Below, in pieces: positions 41,556 through 55,600 of a DNA stretch of 64,000 bases. A program made the position numbers and the translations under genes. This DNA comes from Paramacrobiotus metropolitanus (taxonomy: Eukaryota; Tardigrada; Eutardigrada; Parachela; Macrobiotidae): positions 1 through 64,000 of the forward strand of contig NW_026570348.1 in the NCBI RefSeq assembly GCF_019649055.1. Direction: 5' to 3'. Below the pieces are notes generated by a model. That model did not search any database. It was not told the origin of the DNA and saw only the letters and a program-made list of their open reading frames with translations. How positions within the stretch are numbered: position 1 is the stretch's first letter; every line of letters starts with the position of its first letter.

Positions 41556-42538
41556 CTCTTTACTGCAGAATGGTAATTTATCATGTACTGTATGGGCTTG
41601 TATCAAGAAAATCGCCAGTAACATTTCTACCACCAAATAAATTATACCTAACTAATTAATAAAACAATTTCCTTTTGCTGAATATTAAAAACTTTCAGCA
41701 AATATCGAAGCTGTGCTGCATACTCAATCGGATAAGCGGAGCTTACCTCAACTACCCAATGGTCGGCCGTATGCGGCAGCAGGTGCTTCGAACGTTGCCC
41801 GGCGTGTAAAAGGTGGAAAAACACGCTTACAAAATATTGCAACATGTAACAACCTTCAATAGAAGCGCACATCGTCCTATAATAACATATGAATCAGTGT
41901 ATGCGTCAGTTGCCGGAAGACATTTCTTTGACCCAATGCACTCAAGTTTCAACAGAGTGAAAGTGTGTTTTCATCAAGAAGAAATATGTAATCTACGGTA
42001 CTTCGACATCGAGAAATCCGGTATTGAGAAATCCGTCTAACGTTAACGGAAGTCAGCTTCAGTTAGGATTTAGCTTTGTCTATAACAAGGCGATAATCGA
42101 AATTAAAATCGGCGTTAGCTGTGGTTTGTTTAACAGAAATTAGAGTAAGGCTTATGACATTAATTGGATTACAATTACCATAACTGGTTTGTAATTATTA
42201 TAAACCAGTTCGGAAGGATTTTGCCAGTAAGATAATTTTGCTCAATCAGATTATGTGGCAGTTATTACGACTTCGAATGCTTATTCTTGTCTTTCTCAAT
42301 ATTTTTGTGGTATACAAAATTGCAACAATCTGTTAGTTCTTTATAATAGATTGATTGACATAAGGGCACAATATTATCACAACCATATTATTACATTGTA
42401 ACGCACAGTGCAAAATTACTGGTTCAACTGCGTCTTTTTTCTGTTCTGTGTGATATACTGTTTTGCATTTTTTCGATATTCATTTGCAGAGATGCTGAGT
42501 TCCTGGAATATAAACTGATTCTGATTAATTGCTGGAAT

Positions 42539-44582
42539 ATGGGCATCACAACACTGGCAAACGGTACAAGTGCTCCGTTAAATGCTGCGTTATGCAGGGC
42601 TAACTGGACGTCAAGAACCGAAGTGGGAAGTGGTATCCTGTGTCAGTACAACAAACAACAAATACAACAAGTGCACTTATTCTACATTTTTGCATATTTA
42701 TCTCTTTTGCTGCTTTGCACCATCGGCAACGTACTCAGTCTGGTTATCCTAATGCGTAGTATGCGCAAATGGAAAACATCTGCTCGGTGTTATATGTTGG
42801 TAACTACCGTTGCCGATCTCGGCGTTCTGTAAGTAACCTTTGCATCGAAGCTGTATAATAAACGGGTTTTCATGGCAGCATATTCACATTATTCATGGGT
42901 ATCAGGACAAAAATGGTTTTCGCAGTAAGACTGTAGTGGTATGAGTTCCGTTGGCTGTTTCTAAATTGTTAGGTTAAAAAACAAACCGTTGTACAGTGTG
43001 ATGCGTTGTAACAATCTTTCGTTACCACCTTATGTGTACTGAAAAGATAGTATATAGAAATAGCGGAGAGTCAGCTATTTCTTTGATTATCCTTGTGTTT
43101 TGCGCGATCGGAAAATCAATGGCTTTCACTTCAGATACAGCTAATTCTTGAATTATTTGCAGATGGTTGGGATTGCCGTCGTGTGTGGACAATATAGGGG
43201 TGTTGTATCACCTACCGTTTACGAAGCCAGGGAATGCACAAAAAAGTATAAGAATACTGAAAGGCTGCACAGTATGGTTTCAACAAGTCTGTATGCACTG
43301 CTCCGACTGGTAAGTCTCATGTTTATTCGTACTGAATCTTGTCAATTGTATTATACAATTGACAAGATTCTGTACGAATTTGTACGGTCATCTTTGGAGT
43401 TTCACTCTCACTTGTCAGTGATCCTGTTTGAGTCTGTTTCTTCATACATTTTATCTAGGATGCTAGTGGCGTTCAGTTGGGAAAGGCTACTGATAATAAT
43501 CAACCCATTCCGATTCGGACCGTTGCAACGAGTGTCGACGGCCTGGGTCATAATAGCGATCCTATTCCTCGTAGCGCTACCGACTGGCGTATTCCAGTTT
43601 GTGATTTCCTACTTGTACTATTCCTTCGATCATAAAGACGATCTTGTTTATCTTACTAATCCGCCATCTTGGATTATTCGATGGTCAAAGATCGACGGTC
43701 CGGCTACGGTAAGGAAGCTTATAATTATATACCGGACTAACATTTGCATCGTACGGCTGTTTGTTTTACTTGAGTTGCAGCGCTGTACGTATACGCTTGT
43801 CCACAAAACGAACGACCAGTGTAAGCGTCGACAGTATGAGGAGACCATCGGTATTGTAGAAAATGACGTAGTGCCCTGGCTTCAGGTGTATGGTACATTA
43901 ACGAATTTTGCGGGAGGGATATCATGGGCAGTCAAGGTGGCCGTGTGTGCACTCCTTAACTGCACTCACTGAGCTGCAGCGGGTAGTATTTTCAGTGTCG
44001 CAAACTTCTGATTTTCCCCGCTTACACGGGTCGGTTGCTTTGTGGAGAGGTCTGTAGTTTTCCGGATGCAGCACTGTTTTTGCTTGCACGAAAGTTGTTT
44101 TTCTGTATACCTGTTAGTTCTTTTTTCGCTGATAGGTTATTGTGCAACTAGTGACCTTCATCCTAATCTTGGTCCCTAGCCTTGGTCTGATCCTATTCCT
44201 CAGTCGTCAGCACCGCTCAACCATCGGCCAAATGCGTCTGCAACAAACACAGTCGTCGCGGTCGCGGTCCAGCTTAAAACGAAATGATTCTCGCTCCGAA
44301 ACGGGCACTACAATCATCCTACTTAGCAGTTCAGCACTGTATCTTGTCACCAGATTCCCTGTGGTCGTTCAGTCATGCTTGTTTTACTTAGGCGATCGCG
44401 ATATACATTACGACTGGACGGTTGAGCTTGTTACCGCCCCTTTTGCCGATATTGCCATGTACGCCGGGTATTCGTTTACATTTTTCACCTATCTTGCCAC
44501 CACAAGGAATTTCCGTGAGCATTTGCTTAAACTGGTCACAACTCCAGTGTCCAAGGACAGTGCATACGTACGCCATTCTTGA
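42539..44582 (+). CDS. Divergent rhodopsin-like GPCR, copy D
   Basis: Exons 42539-42828, 43163-43309, 43459-43708, 44136-44582 (377 aa), same phases. N-tail with NGTS and NWTS sequons; TM1 (LSLLLLCTIGNVLSLVILMR); ECL1 (WLGLPSCVDNIGVLYHLPF); TM3 end VAFSWERLLIIINPFRF; TM4 (AWVIIAILFLVALPTGVFQF); TM5; basic Ser-rich ICL3 with LKRNDSRSETG; TM6 (TTIILLSSSALYLVTRFPVV); TM7 (IAMYAGYSFTFFTYLATTR). Intron 2 contains a 53-bp foldback (43326-43378). The C-tail stops right after helix 8. Confidence 0.83.
43326..43378. repeat. Foldback palindrome in GPCR-D intron 2
   Basis: 25-bp arms with one mismatch and a 3-nt loop (43351-43353). Copies C and E lack it at the same intron position, where only the right-arm-like sequence TACGAATTTGTACGG is kept. 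Confidence 0.92.
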
Positions 44583-46299
44583 TCAGGGAGGTGTTCTGAA
44601 TGCTTCGAAACAGGACTATCAAAATTTCTCGCCTGCCGCGACAGCCAATGCAACTGTTGACAATCATCTCCAGCTTAATGAGCTTATATTAAATGTCGCC
44701 TTACTGTTACGCTTATACACTGTACATCGTACATCGTATATAATCAACTCTGTACATCGTACATCGTATATGATCAAGCATTTGTTTAGTTTGCACTGTT
44801 TTGCTAATTTGTTTCGTGGCGATCCAGATTCTTTCTGTTGCTGTGTACCTTAACTAAAAAACCCATAGGATTGTAATGGATGGTACTGATACATTATTAT
44901 TATTATTATTATTTATATTACATCTATTATGAGTAGAAATTACTCTTCTTAATTACTGCTTTTTCTTATATTCTTATGCAACTCATGTCACAAAATCGGA
45001 AAGCGATGTGATAAATGTTTCGAAATCGGACTAGCAACATCCGTATCGGCGGTTGTTGCTTGCGATGGGCGACCAACGACTTCCAGCTGGTGTTGGTAAC
45101 GCAGCTGATCATGATAAAATGTAAGGTTTGGCGGTGTTAAATGTTATAAAGGCGTGCAATGTAACAAATAAATCATTAAAGTTATCCTACGTCTTATTGC
45201 TATTCCTTACTTTTCTAATTTTGATACTTACGATTACTACTGTCCAGTTTCAGGCAATGTTTGTAAGTTTTCGCGGATTATAGAGTAACAAAACAAGTCA
45301 ACACGGTATGTCAGCTTAGGCGTATTTCGGCATCTGTTCTGATCTGCAAAGCTTATTTTCGTAGTAAAACTGTAGTGGCGCCCTTGTTGCTGAAGTGTTC
45401 GACAACAACAAACGAATGTAAAGCGCGAAGCATAGCGCATCGTTATTTCCTTAACTTGTCCGTATACGATGTAGTTTTGCTGATCTATACTTGTATGTAG
45501 CTTTTTGTATACAGTTTTGTGACCTGCGCAGCCAAACTCCTGCACACAGAGTCTGGACTCTCGACGGGCCTGAGAACAGGGAGTCCCGAGTTCCTGCAAT
45601 TCCAGTTGTAACTGGTCCGAATTAGCCCAACAGTTGAAATAAGAATTTTTTCAACCGGTTGTGTCATAACCGGCACTGGATGCATTCTACCGCACCGCTA
45701 CACATTAAGTATGCTTTTACTCAACAATCCTACAATATACGAGAATTGAATGTTATGTGAATTAGTAAAAGCGTGAGTTGCCGAAAGATCTTTACCTAAG
45801 GCACTAGACAGAGTGACTAACTGTGTTTTTCATCGAAAAGCAATAAAATCTCTGTACGGTACTCCGGTATCGATACTCAAGAAACGGCTGGGATTGGCTT
45901 TATGTCTACCAAGACGCTGTTCTAAATTAAAATCGGCATTGGTAGTACTAAGTACTACTAACTCTACCCTAGTCAGTTCAACAGAAATCAGAGTAAGACT
46001 AATAATAATGATAATGATAAACATCATAAATCAGTTAGGAAGGATTTTTGCCAGAAGGATAATTTTGCTCAACCAGTTAATGTAGCGAGCATTCGACTTT
46101 TGAATAGTCATTCTTGTCTGTCTAATAATGTTTCTCTGTCGTCGACAACAGTCCGCTAGTTCTTCCGTTATTATTGTTCTCCCGTTTTCCGTTTTAATCG
46201 ATAGTTCAATATAAGCATCACAGCTGCTGAGCTGGGCTAACAGTGGATTATTTCCAGTTAATTAATTCCCTGACCAAGGAGTAATCCGCTATCTGAAAG
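44583..46299. other. Intergenic with tandem repeats and a GPCR relic
   Basis: A 34-bp unit containing TACATCGTACATCGTATAT is duplicated at about 44722-44772; a TTA microsatellite lies at 44897-44920. 44995-45105 decays from a copy-B-like C-terminal exon (pattern C..CFEIGLATS...RPTTS). 45820-46080 is duplicated GPCR 5' flank. Confidence 0.6.
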
Positions 46300-48151
46300 A
46301 TGGACATCACTGCATTAGCAAACGATACGGAGTACATTACTTCATTGGAAAACGATAAAGAGTCGATAACTTCATTGGAAAACGATACCCGTACAGACAG
46401 TTCTCCATTTCCTACGAGTACGTCATGCACTGCTGACTGGACATTAAGAGCCGAAGTCGAAAGTGGCATCCCTTGTCAATACAACTGGCAGCAAATAGAA
46501 CAGGCGTATCTGTTCTACATTTTCGCATATTTACCTCTTTTGCTGGTTTGCACCATCGGCAACGTACTCAGCCTGGTTATCCTAATGCGCAGCCTGCGCC
46601 AGTGGAAGACATCTGTCCGATGTTATATGTTGGGAACTGCCGTTGTCGATCTCGGTGTTCTGTATGTACATCTTTGCCAATGTTGTGCGGGTGTTGATGT
46701 TATACAGCTATGCCCATTAAGGCTATTGTACTGATTAGCATACAGCTGATTTTCGCGTAGTGAAATTGTAGGGGCATCATCGCTGTTGTTAAAGTGTTAT
46801 ACAACAACTAACGATTGTAAAATGTGGAGTATTGAGCATCAGTAACTTTATCTTCTTGTCTGCGCATAGTGAGGTTTGTCTTAAACTATGGTTGTATTCC
46901 CACATCGCCAAATTATGGCTTCTGGTTACAAATTCTTCAATTATCTAGATGGTTAGGATTGCCATTCTGCGTATGGAATATAGGGATGTGGTACCACCTA
47001 CCGTTTGCAACGAAAGCGGACGTAAACGCCAGCATTAGCCTCCTGGATGGGAGTACAGCATGGTTTCAGCAAATCTGCATGCACTGCTCTGACTGGTAAG
47101 CATCATAATCAAACAAAAATGACTACCCAGTAGATCATTTGATTACGAATTTGTACGGTGTTCTTTGGTGCCTTGTCCTCAATGGTCCCGTTTCCTGATC
47201 TATTTTAGGATACTAGTGGCATTTAGCTGGGAACGACTACTAATAATTATTAGCCCCTTCCGATTCCGACTGTTACAACGAGTGTCGACGGCCTGGATTA
47301 TAATAGCGATCCTATGTCTCGTAGCGCTACCGATTGGTGTATTCCAGTTTGTCTCTTCTTATGAGTATTTGTACTATGTCCATCGTGCAGACGATATTAG
47401 GCACCCTACGTCCAGCGCGCCAGTTTGGTTTAATCGATGGTTAAAGATCGACGGAGAGGCTACGGTAAGGAAGTTTATACCACATTGTAAGTGCCCGTAA
47501 TTCCGTAACTATTAACACGCACTACGGCTTAAATTTAGTGTGACCATCAAGTTAAAGGCTTGATACTTATGTGACTGTTGCGGCGCTGTAGTTTCCAAAT
47601 GCATGCTTTATTTCTTTGATACAAGGCTATATTTCACCATGGATGTTTACTGGCAGGTCATTGTGCAAATCGTGACCTTTATCCTTATCCTCATGCCCAG
47701 CGTTTGCCTGATCGTGTTTCTCGGTCGTCAGCACCAATCAACCATCAGTCAAATGCGTCTCCAACAGTTACAGTCGGCGCGGTCGCGGCCCAGCTTAAAC
47801 CGAAGTGATTCTCGCTCCGAAACGGGCACTACCATCATCCTGCTTAGCAGTTCGGCATTGTATCTTGCCACCAGATTTCCCACGGTCGTTCAGTCATGCT
47901 TGTTGTACTTAGGCGATGTACACTACGACTGGACAGTTGAACTTTTTGCTGGAGCTTTTGTCGACATCGCCATGTACGCTGGGTATTCATTTACATTTTT
48001 CACTTACCTTGTCACCACAAAGAATTTCCGCGAGCATGCCTTTAAACTGTTTACTCCTCTGTTGTCCAAGAGCTGTTCGTGCTTATACCATCCTGGATCG
48101 TGGTGGTTTTGTGTGTGCTTCCGAACGGGGATGTCGCCGCCGCGTGAATAG
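46300..48151 (+). CDS. Divergent rhodopsin-like GPCR, copy E
   Basis: Exons 46300-46661, 46949-47095, 47209-47464, 47657-48151 (419 aa), same phases; the exon 1 donor is CT|GTATGT. The N-tail is longer than in the other copies, through a duplicated 36-bp unit encoding repeats of SLEND (about 46330-46390). TM1 (YLPLLLVCTIGNVLSLVILM), ECL1 (WLGLPFCVWNIGMWYHLPF), TM3 end VAFSWERLLIIISPFRF, TM5 (IVTFILILMPSVCLIVFLGR), TM6 (TTIILLSSSALYLATRFPTV), TM7 (IAMYAGYSFTFFTYLVTTK). The C-tail has a CSC-rich stretch. AATAAA lies at 48196-48201. Confidence 0.83.
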
Positions 48152-51100
48152 TGCAGCTGCGGATATTTCCGTGACAAAAATGTCCAGCTTTCATTAATAA
48201 ATTCGATTAAGAAATCCATACTGTACCATCATGCTTGTACCGAATAAAACACAACGTGTTTATAAACCTCTGCGCAGGGTCACTGCCTCTAGAGGTATTA
48301 CAGTAGCTGATGATCGTAATATTCGATAAGGATTTCACAACAGTACTGGGACGTACTATTACATACTATTAGTATGTAATAGTAATTTAAGTTACTATAA
48401 GTATGTAATATTAATTACTATTTATTACGAATGCGACTGACTTTTTGCGTGGTTAACTTAAACTAATAAGAAGCCGTTACGAGCTGATTTTTACTGTTGT
48501 GCGCGAAACCTCTTTCAAAATCATAATACTTCTTTGTGCTTACTTCTAGATCATAAGTATAAGGCAGAGTACCGGTCCAAATTTTTGCAACAGTCACGGC
48601 GCTCTACATATGTAGTGTATGTCAATTTAAACAACTACTAAAAGAATGCAAAGATGACAGTAACTACTGTTGTTCAGAATTTTCGTAGCCGTTCAGCTTT
48701 TATTGATCGAGCACTGCTATGTACTCGTATGTGTACCGTTTTTTCATTTTTGTTCTAAACCGTAGTCACGAAGCATTACTAGCAAATCACAGCAGTTACG
48801 AGCAAGGCGCGTGTTGATTGAACAATGGCTCGGTGTGTAATAGTGTATGGAATTGTGAAAAGATGTATTCGACTGATTATGGATCAAATTACGCTGTCAT
48901 GAGCGGTTAATCTAGTGCTGACCGCATAAATCGCACCAACCGTCACAGCATCACGAATAATTCACTAAAACCGTTTCTCTATGGAATCATGCAGCCGCCA
49001 ACAAACGTCTCATGAGCTGTTTCCCAGCGTGGCACAGCGTATTCGGTGCACCAAATCTTGCGGGAACATCCGGCACTGTAGCACTCGCTCCGCCTCCATG
49101 TCCAACCGACCAATAACGATCCACCGCATCGGTCGCGTGGTGTCCATTTCCAATATCTGTTGCATCAATTTGTACAGTCAAACGCGGGATCCAGTTCAAG
49201 GTAGCCGTTAGTGGCTAGAATAAACACATGCAGCACACTACTGTGTTTAATTTAACCAAGCTAGCACACGATGATCGCGTTGAGTTTACACACACTACTG
49301 TGTTTGGTTGTTGTGTTTTCGCTTCTTTAAACAAGTCACGATACTCCAAGCCAGTTGACTTGATCTGCTGTCATCCTTGACAACAATCTGGACCAGACTG
49401 TATTCTTGACGTTGTCTTACTTGTTAAGTGTTATACCCACTGTGCTGCTGTGTGTGGCCAAGATTACACTCGTGAATGACCAAAGACATTTTGTTCGCGT
49501 TGTTGGCAAGAAAGTGGGTCTGTTGTCGATCTCCAAGATAGTGCAATACCGAAGCTGCTTCTCCTCAACGGCATTTTCTGGATTACACTCCATCTTGATT
49601 AATATTCATTGATAGATAAACATGACGATAACATAACTCGATAATAGGTGTATATGTTCATTGTCGGATTGTACATCTTGGTGCTATATATTCCGGTAAG
49701 CGAAATCTGCACATTGCATTTATTATTTTATATAAGGTAAATTTTGCTTGCGTGCTATATCTCAGAATTTAGACGTTGTTTAAAAATCCCGCACACATTC
49801 GTCATGGGATCGCAGCAAAAGCGAAAGACGAAAAATGTAACATCCTAATCATGTTACTGTTAATGTGATGATAAATTTAATTTTTAATTTTTTTAAAAGA
49901 GCTTTACTGCAGTTGATTTATTTCGAAAAAAATATTGTAGCCTTAGTTCGCTTAATACTTGCATAAGGAGGGCGGCATTTTACGAATTCGTGTGACGAAT
50001 TTAGTGGTGATATTGCTTCGTTGATGAATTGAATTCAGACATCTCGACACAAATGATGTCTCATTGTAAAACGTACAACAGCCTCGTAATTAATAACGAT
50101 CAATATGCGGCGCATAATGATAACTGCGGAGGAGATGGTTCACTAAGACAGCCGATGATGCGGCATCACGTTTTCTGCATGATTACTTGGTGTGCTATAA
50201 ACCAGATTCTGGAGAATAATTTATGGACACATGGAGCACACCAGTGCAGTCACACATGTTCACCTTGAAAGCATCAAGAGTCAAACATGCTGCCAGACAA
50301 TTGCCGATGCAATATACAGTTTTTTGTCTGCAGGTTGTGAGAATTGTTATAAGTGCACTCTCTTTGTTGACATATCGTTTGCATATAGCGCAACAACGTC
50401 AAGTAGACAACATACAGCACAGGTACATAATATACATTCTCCGTCAAATGCTTTTGTGCAGGAAAACAACCGGCAAAAACAACTTGCTGCTTCGAAAGGT
50501 CATTATGCAAGTTATGATTCTAAAATGTAAAGCAAAAATCGCTAACAAATTATGTTGATAAAGCAGCAACATGTGTAAAATCTGTCTCACGGGCATACAA
50601 AAACAAGTGCTCTGCGTTTTGGAAATCATTTTATAAAATAACCAGCCAAGCAGCGAACTTAACAGAAGTTAAAAGTTTGCGGCTCTTTCATTTGTCTCCA
50701 GCTTAAGATCACTTTACTTGTAAGAATGTTCGTAAAATATAAAGTTTACGAAAGCCGTGTTATATGTACAGGATATAAATCTTAGATTTCTGCCTGTTTT
50801 ATGTATATAGTAGCAGCAACAGTCTAACAAGTTCGCTCTATTTGCTCCGAATATTTAACTATGGCATACACGCGACTGTACATATTTCCCAAGTTCGTTT
50901 GAATCCGTCCAGCGTTTACTCCAGCCTCGGAGTACGACAAAAGCTCCCATCCATCATGGTTATTGTTACAACGACTTTCTCCGCATACAAGAGCACCTAT
51001 CCGCACATGCTGATCGACCGCGAGTAAAAACGCTTAAGACAAACAGATCAACAATGGTCATCAGTGTGTAATTTGTCAGAATTATGCACACGTGAACAAG

Positions 51101-52645
51101 CAGTCGGTTAGTACTGCATAGACGATGACTATACACAGTCACACACTGTGTCAACAATAAACGGCAGTGGATAATTGTTGATGGAAATGGTCAACAGTAG
51201 CTCTACATAGACGGAGACCGGCTATTCGCTGCACATGGACACAGTGTCATGGTCAGCCGGTGTCAGTAAGTGATCATTTGCTATTCAATTAGCCATTCTT
51301 TACATTTCCTTGTTTTACTTATTGATTCGTCGGCTAATTACGCTCTGTTGGTTAATTGCTCCAAGTGACTACCGCTTGCTCTTTGTGACAAGGACAATCC
51401 AATGGCAGGAAAAGTGCTGGAGAAAGTATTTTCGAAAGTGTATATGCATTCGTTAACCTTTCATCTCCACTGCTGTAAACTGCGCAAATGTATCTAAAGA
51501 ACAGGATATGCATCAAATTAGTATTATCCGAACTGCTTGCAATAAAACACCTTATGATCTTATAACTTTTTGGACATTTGACTTGAATCCTTGCAAAATT
51601 CTCCTTCAAAGGTTTGTACGTATAACTTTGTACTCCTATTCTTACTAATAGATGTTTTTTTAATAAAAACTGCGTCGTTATCTCTCAAGAAAGGCCGTTT
51701 GACAAAAAAGGCCGTTTGACAAATGCACCGATATTTTTTTGACATTAGCTCTTATCAGAAAGGATAAAAATTTATATGTTTTTGGAATGACTGATAGCAC
51801 AGGACAGTAACCTTTAATTATTTTGGTTAGTGTTGCAAGTGTTAGCTAAGCGTAACTGGATACACTCACCGGCTGTACGTATTATTGTAAATGCCGATGA
51901 CGTGAAGCACTTGGCCAATATTTGTCCTTTGTGAGCGCACCAAATAACTCTGATCAGCCGTAAAAATCTGTGCGAACCCTAAACGCTGTGCAGCCATGCC
52001 GGCACGGTGTACTGCAGCGTACTCTGCAGCGTCTCTGATCTGTGAACTCCCTCGACCGGAAGGATCAGTGGCTGCCGGATGGATTACACTGACCAGTCTA
52101 TTACAGTATTCTACAGCTACATCGCTCCGCTCCGGCTTGATTTTTATACAACTCACAACTATTACCTGTTGCTTAATCCAAATCCAACTTGTTCACTCTT
52201 TGTATTGTCTTAGACGGTGTTGCTTTATTAAACTGGTTATTTGCTTGCAAACGGTTATTCATTGTCGTGAAAACCGTTTTTTAAGTAATAGTATGACGTA
52301 ATCTAAGGTGAGGAGGACATAGCGAAGTAAATACTAAACACCTGCAAACCGAAAAACCTAATATGTGAAAAACGTTCCTACTCACGTAATTTTATACTTT
52401 GGTTTTGCTTCCTTAAGTTGCGTAAATATACCTACGCGGTTTCTAGACTTTGTTATGTACGTATTTTAAAGGTATTTGGATTGTTATTATCATTTTAATA
52501 GTACGTATGCCCATCGTAATTTGTAGGTAACATGGATATTTGGTGAACTTGGAATACTACCCTATCTGTATTTTTTTGGAAAATGGATTCGCGTGCCGGC
52601 TGACGCTCTTCGTTTTGGATAAGCCTTCTCAAAGTGGCAAGAAGC
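48152..52645. other. Gene-poor 4.5 kb between GPCR cluster and cadherin gene
   Basis: Only short frames with no domain. A perfect 31-bp palindrome with a one-base centre (TACTATTACATACTA arms) lies at 48354-48384, followed by decayed copies of GTATGTAATA to about 48415. I see no tRNA, no cluster of splice-bounded frames and no element boundary. It may contain the cadherin promoter and 5' UTR exons. Confidence 0.5.
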
Positions 52646-55600
52646 ATGACGCAGTCGCAGCCGCGACGGAGTGGTTCATTGGTTGATTATTTATCTGTGA
52701 TATGGCTGGTGGTGGTTGTGCATACGGATGCGGCCAAAGGGCAAAGTCACCATCAAGGGACTACTGCACTGCCTTCCGGTTCCATTAACACCATACCAAA
52801 ATTTGATCCCAACGCCAATATGGACAATCTGCAGATCAGCGAAGATACACCAGTTGGTATGTCATCGTGTATTCACTTTTATTAGTTTTACTACTTAGTA
52901 TTTGTTTAGCCAGTTTTTTTATTTTTTAATAATCGAATTGAAAATCTGTTTTAATTCTGCAACAAATAAGCAAAAACTTTCAAGGAAAACTAACGATAAC
53001 TCGCGAATTTTCTATAAATGCACCACAAGATTTTGCATACGGCGCTCACGCCATGCCGGTGATAATCTTGAAATAATCCCACTTTGTTATTAACGGTTGA
53101 ACGTGATATTATAATGGTACATGACCGCATTACTATATCTTTATACCATGTGCTGGGAAATACGAGTTATGTTTTGTGCGAAAGCCAAGACAGCTTGTGA
53201 CTATACCGAATGCCGATGTCCCATTTATGTATGCTAAAGGGTTCGGATTAAGCGTTCCTTTTGAAAAAAAGCTCGTTTGTCTGTGTTTTTCTGAAATATG
53301 ATCCACCGAGGTAAAAGGTAAACAGAGCGGAGATGTCATCAGTGAGGCTGACTGCTTACTAGGTTCATGTTTAACTTCGAAGCTATATCGTATGTTTAAA
53401 TCATGGTGCGCGCGAACGTTTCCATCGTAAAAACGATAGTTTTTTATCGTAAACTTAAGTATTTTGTACGTGTTCTTGCTGCGTTTTTTAGTTTTTTGCA
53501 CTGATAGATTCCATTACAGTTTCGTAGGAATATACAAAGTAAATCTTCCTGTTACAATTTGTGCAATACAGCTGACACTGGGCCGTAGAGTAGTATTTCA
53601 CATAAATATCGTAACAAACGTAGTGAGGTGGCGCATATCCGTTGGGACTTCGTTGTGCATGACCATAATGTAATAATACAATACTTCTACCGAAGAAAGA
53701 GCTACAAAGATCTGATGTATTTTGACAGGTGTAAATTATAATAATAGCTTTTTTTGCAACACCACTTAGCTGTTTTTAACAGCAGTTCGGATTAGCAGTC
53801 AGTAAAACTGCGAAGAATTACCGATCTCCCTGTGATGGACACTTTGTATCGATCACCTTCGCTTTGTATCGATATACTAATTTCTCGCATATACACGTGC
53901 ATAAACATTTCAAATAGTCTTCGGCGTTGCACCAGCCATTAATGCTAATGGCATTATAATGTTAACTAATTTCACTGCTTAATCGGTGTGTGTGTTTTGT
54001 GATCATGTGCAGGAAGTATTATTTACACACTGCGAGGCATTGATCCTGATCCGAACGCCACATTGACATTCGGCGTAAGCGGCGAGGGATCGGATGTTGT
54101 GCAGATAATCAACAGCCAACAGCCGGGCTCCCACGAGGCGAAGGTCCGTCTAATCCGTAAACTCGACCGTGAGGCCCATACGTCGCATCTCATACGGCTG
54201 ACCTTAACCGACGGGATTATCAGTAAACCCATAATCCACGATTCGACGCTCTATGTCGGCGATGAGAACGATGAGACGGTAAGTGTAATGTTCTAAACGG
54301 CACAGCGCAATTTGATTACAGCGTAATTTGAAAACGACAAAGGGACCGACACCCAGTATTTTGCAATAAAAAGTGTAAGATACCGGCAGATTTAAGAACT
54401 TAGTGCAAGTATAAAACTTTAAAATATTGCAATATTAATCGAACTCGTACGTATAAACGCTTCAGTGCTGCAGCTGGATTTCGCCAAGGAAACATATACA
54501 AATAAAATAAAGTTTATTAACTCCCGCTTTAGTTTTTGCAACTTCAGTAAACAGCTTGTCACATATGAAAGACGAGTTCCACCAGACAATGTGCTCAAAC
54601 TCTACAAATTCAGAGCCACGAAACAGTTCAAATCAAATCCGGCCCTGACTTCTGAAATGGAAAAAAACGCTGCTCAATGTTTATTTTATCCCTGTGATAT
54701 TCTGCACTAATAAAATTAAAATAGTCCGTAATACTATAAAATGGCATATGTGTAAATTCGGAATCTTTAATTAGTATCTACCAGCGCAGGCTTGCTGTTC
54801 TGTTAAATGGCATATTGATGCGACCGGTAAAGTTTGCTGGGAACGTCAGGCCCAGAAAGAAAACAAGAACAGAATTCAAATTTTAAAAAAAATTATTTTT
54901 GCAGCCTCAATTTGTCGATTATAACACCACCTACTACGTGGCCGAAAACGCCCCACCCGGCACCGTCATCGGGACCCTGTCGGCGCGCGACAAAGACCAG
55001 GGCATCTACGGGATGATCCGCTTCGACGAACTGGACAACGCTAAGACCTTTAAAGTGGAGACACTGAACGCCAACACCGGCACCGGCCGCATCATTCTCA
55101 CCGGCCCGCTGGACTACGAGACACAACCCATGTACCAGCTGCGCATCATCGCCATGGACGGGACACCGGCGCTGCAGCGCGTCAACACCGCCACCCTGGG
55201 GGTGGTAGTGCAGGTGCTGGACACCCAGGATACGCCCCCGCACTTTATCATCTACCCGAGTGTGCAGTATGTCCCGGAGAATGTCGCGATTGGGAAGGAG
55301 GTGTTCAATGTACTGGCGCAGGACGGTGATCGTGGTGTCCCGAAACCCATACAGTATTCCCTGCAGCCGGTCAATTCACCCTTTGCCATCGATCCACAGA
55401 CTGGTGTGGTGTACGTATCGCAGCCGTTGGATCGCGAGGCACACACCAACGGTGGAACCATGGTGTTGACGATTGTGGCCACGGAGCTGCCGGTCACGCC
55501 GGGAATGTCGGCATCGGTGCAAGTCAGTATCATTATCGAGGTACGGTCTTAGGTGTAACGTATTAAGGGTATCGCAAATTTTAAGATCCTGCTTTCATTA

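Larger units (their letters stand above)
39948..42538. other. Intergenic with two long palindromes
   Basis: No gene I can support. It holds the palindromes 41406-41477 and 41488-41555, a decayed piece resembling the GPCR C-tail end near 41235-41280, and the duplicated GPCR 5' flank at 41830-42250. Confidence 0.6.

Noticed and set aside
48981-49211. Possible small gene upstream of the cadherin gene
   Set aside because: Composition is not protein-like, no domain, and frames overlap on both strands.
52898-54012. Short frames in cadherin intron 1 as exons
   Set aside because: No flanking splice pairs with correct phase and no cadherin motif.
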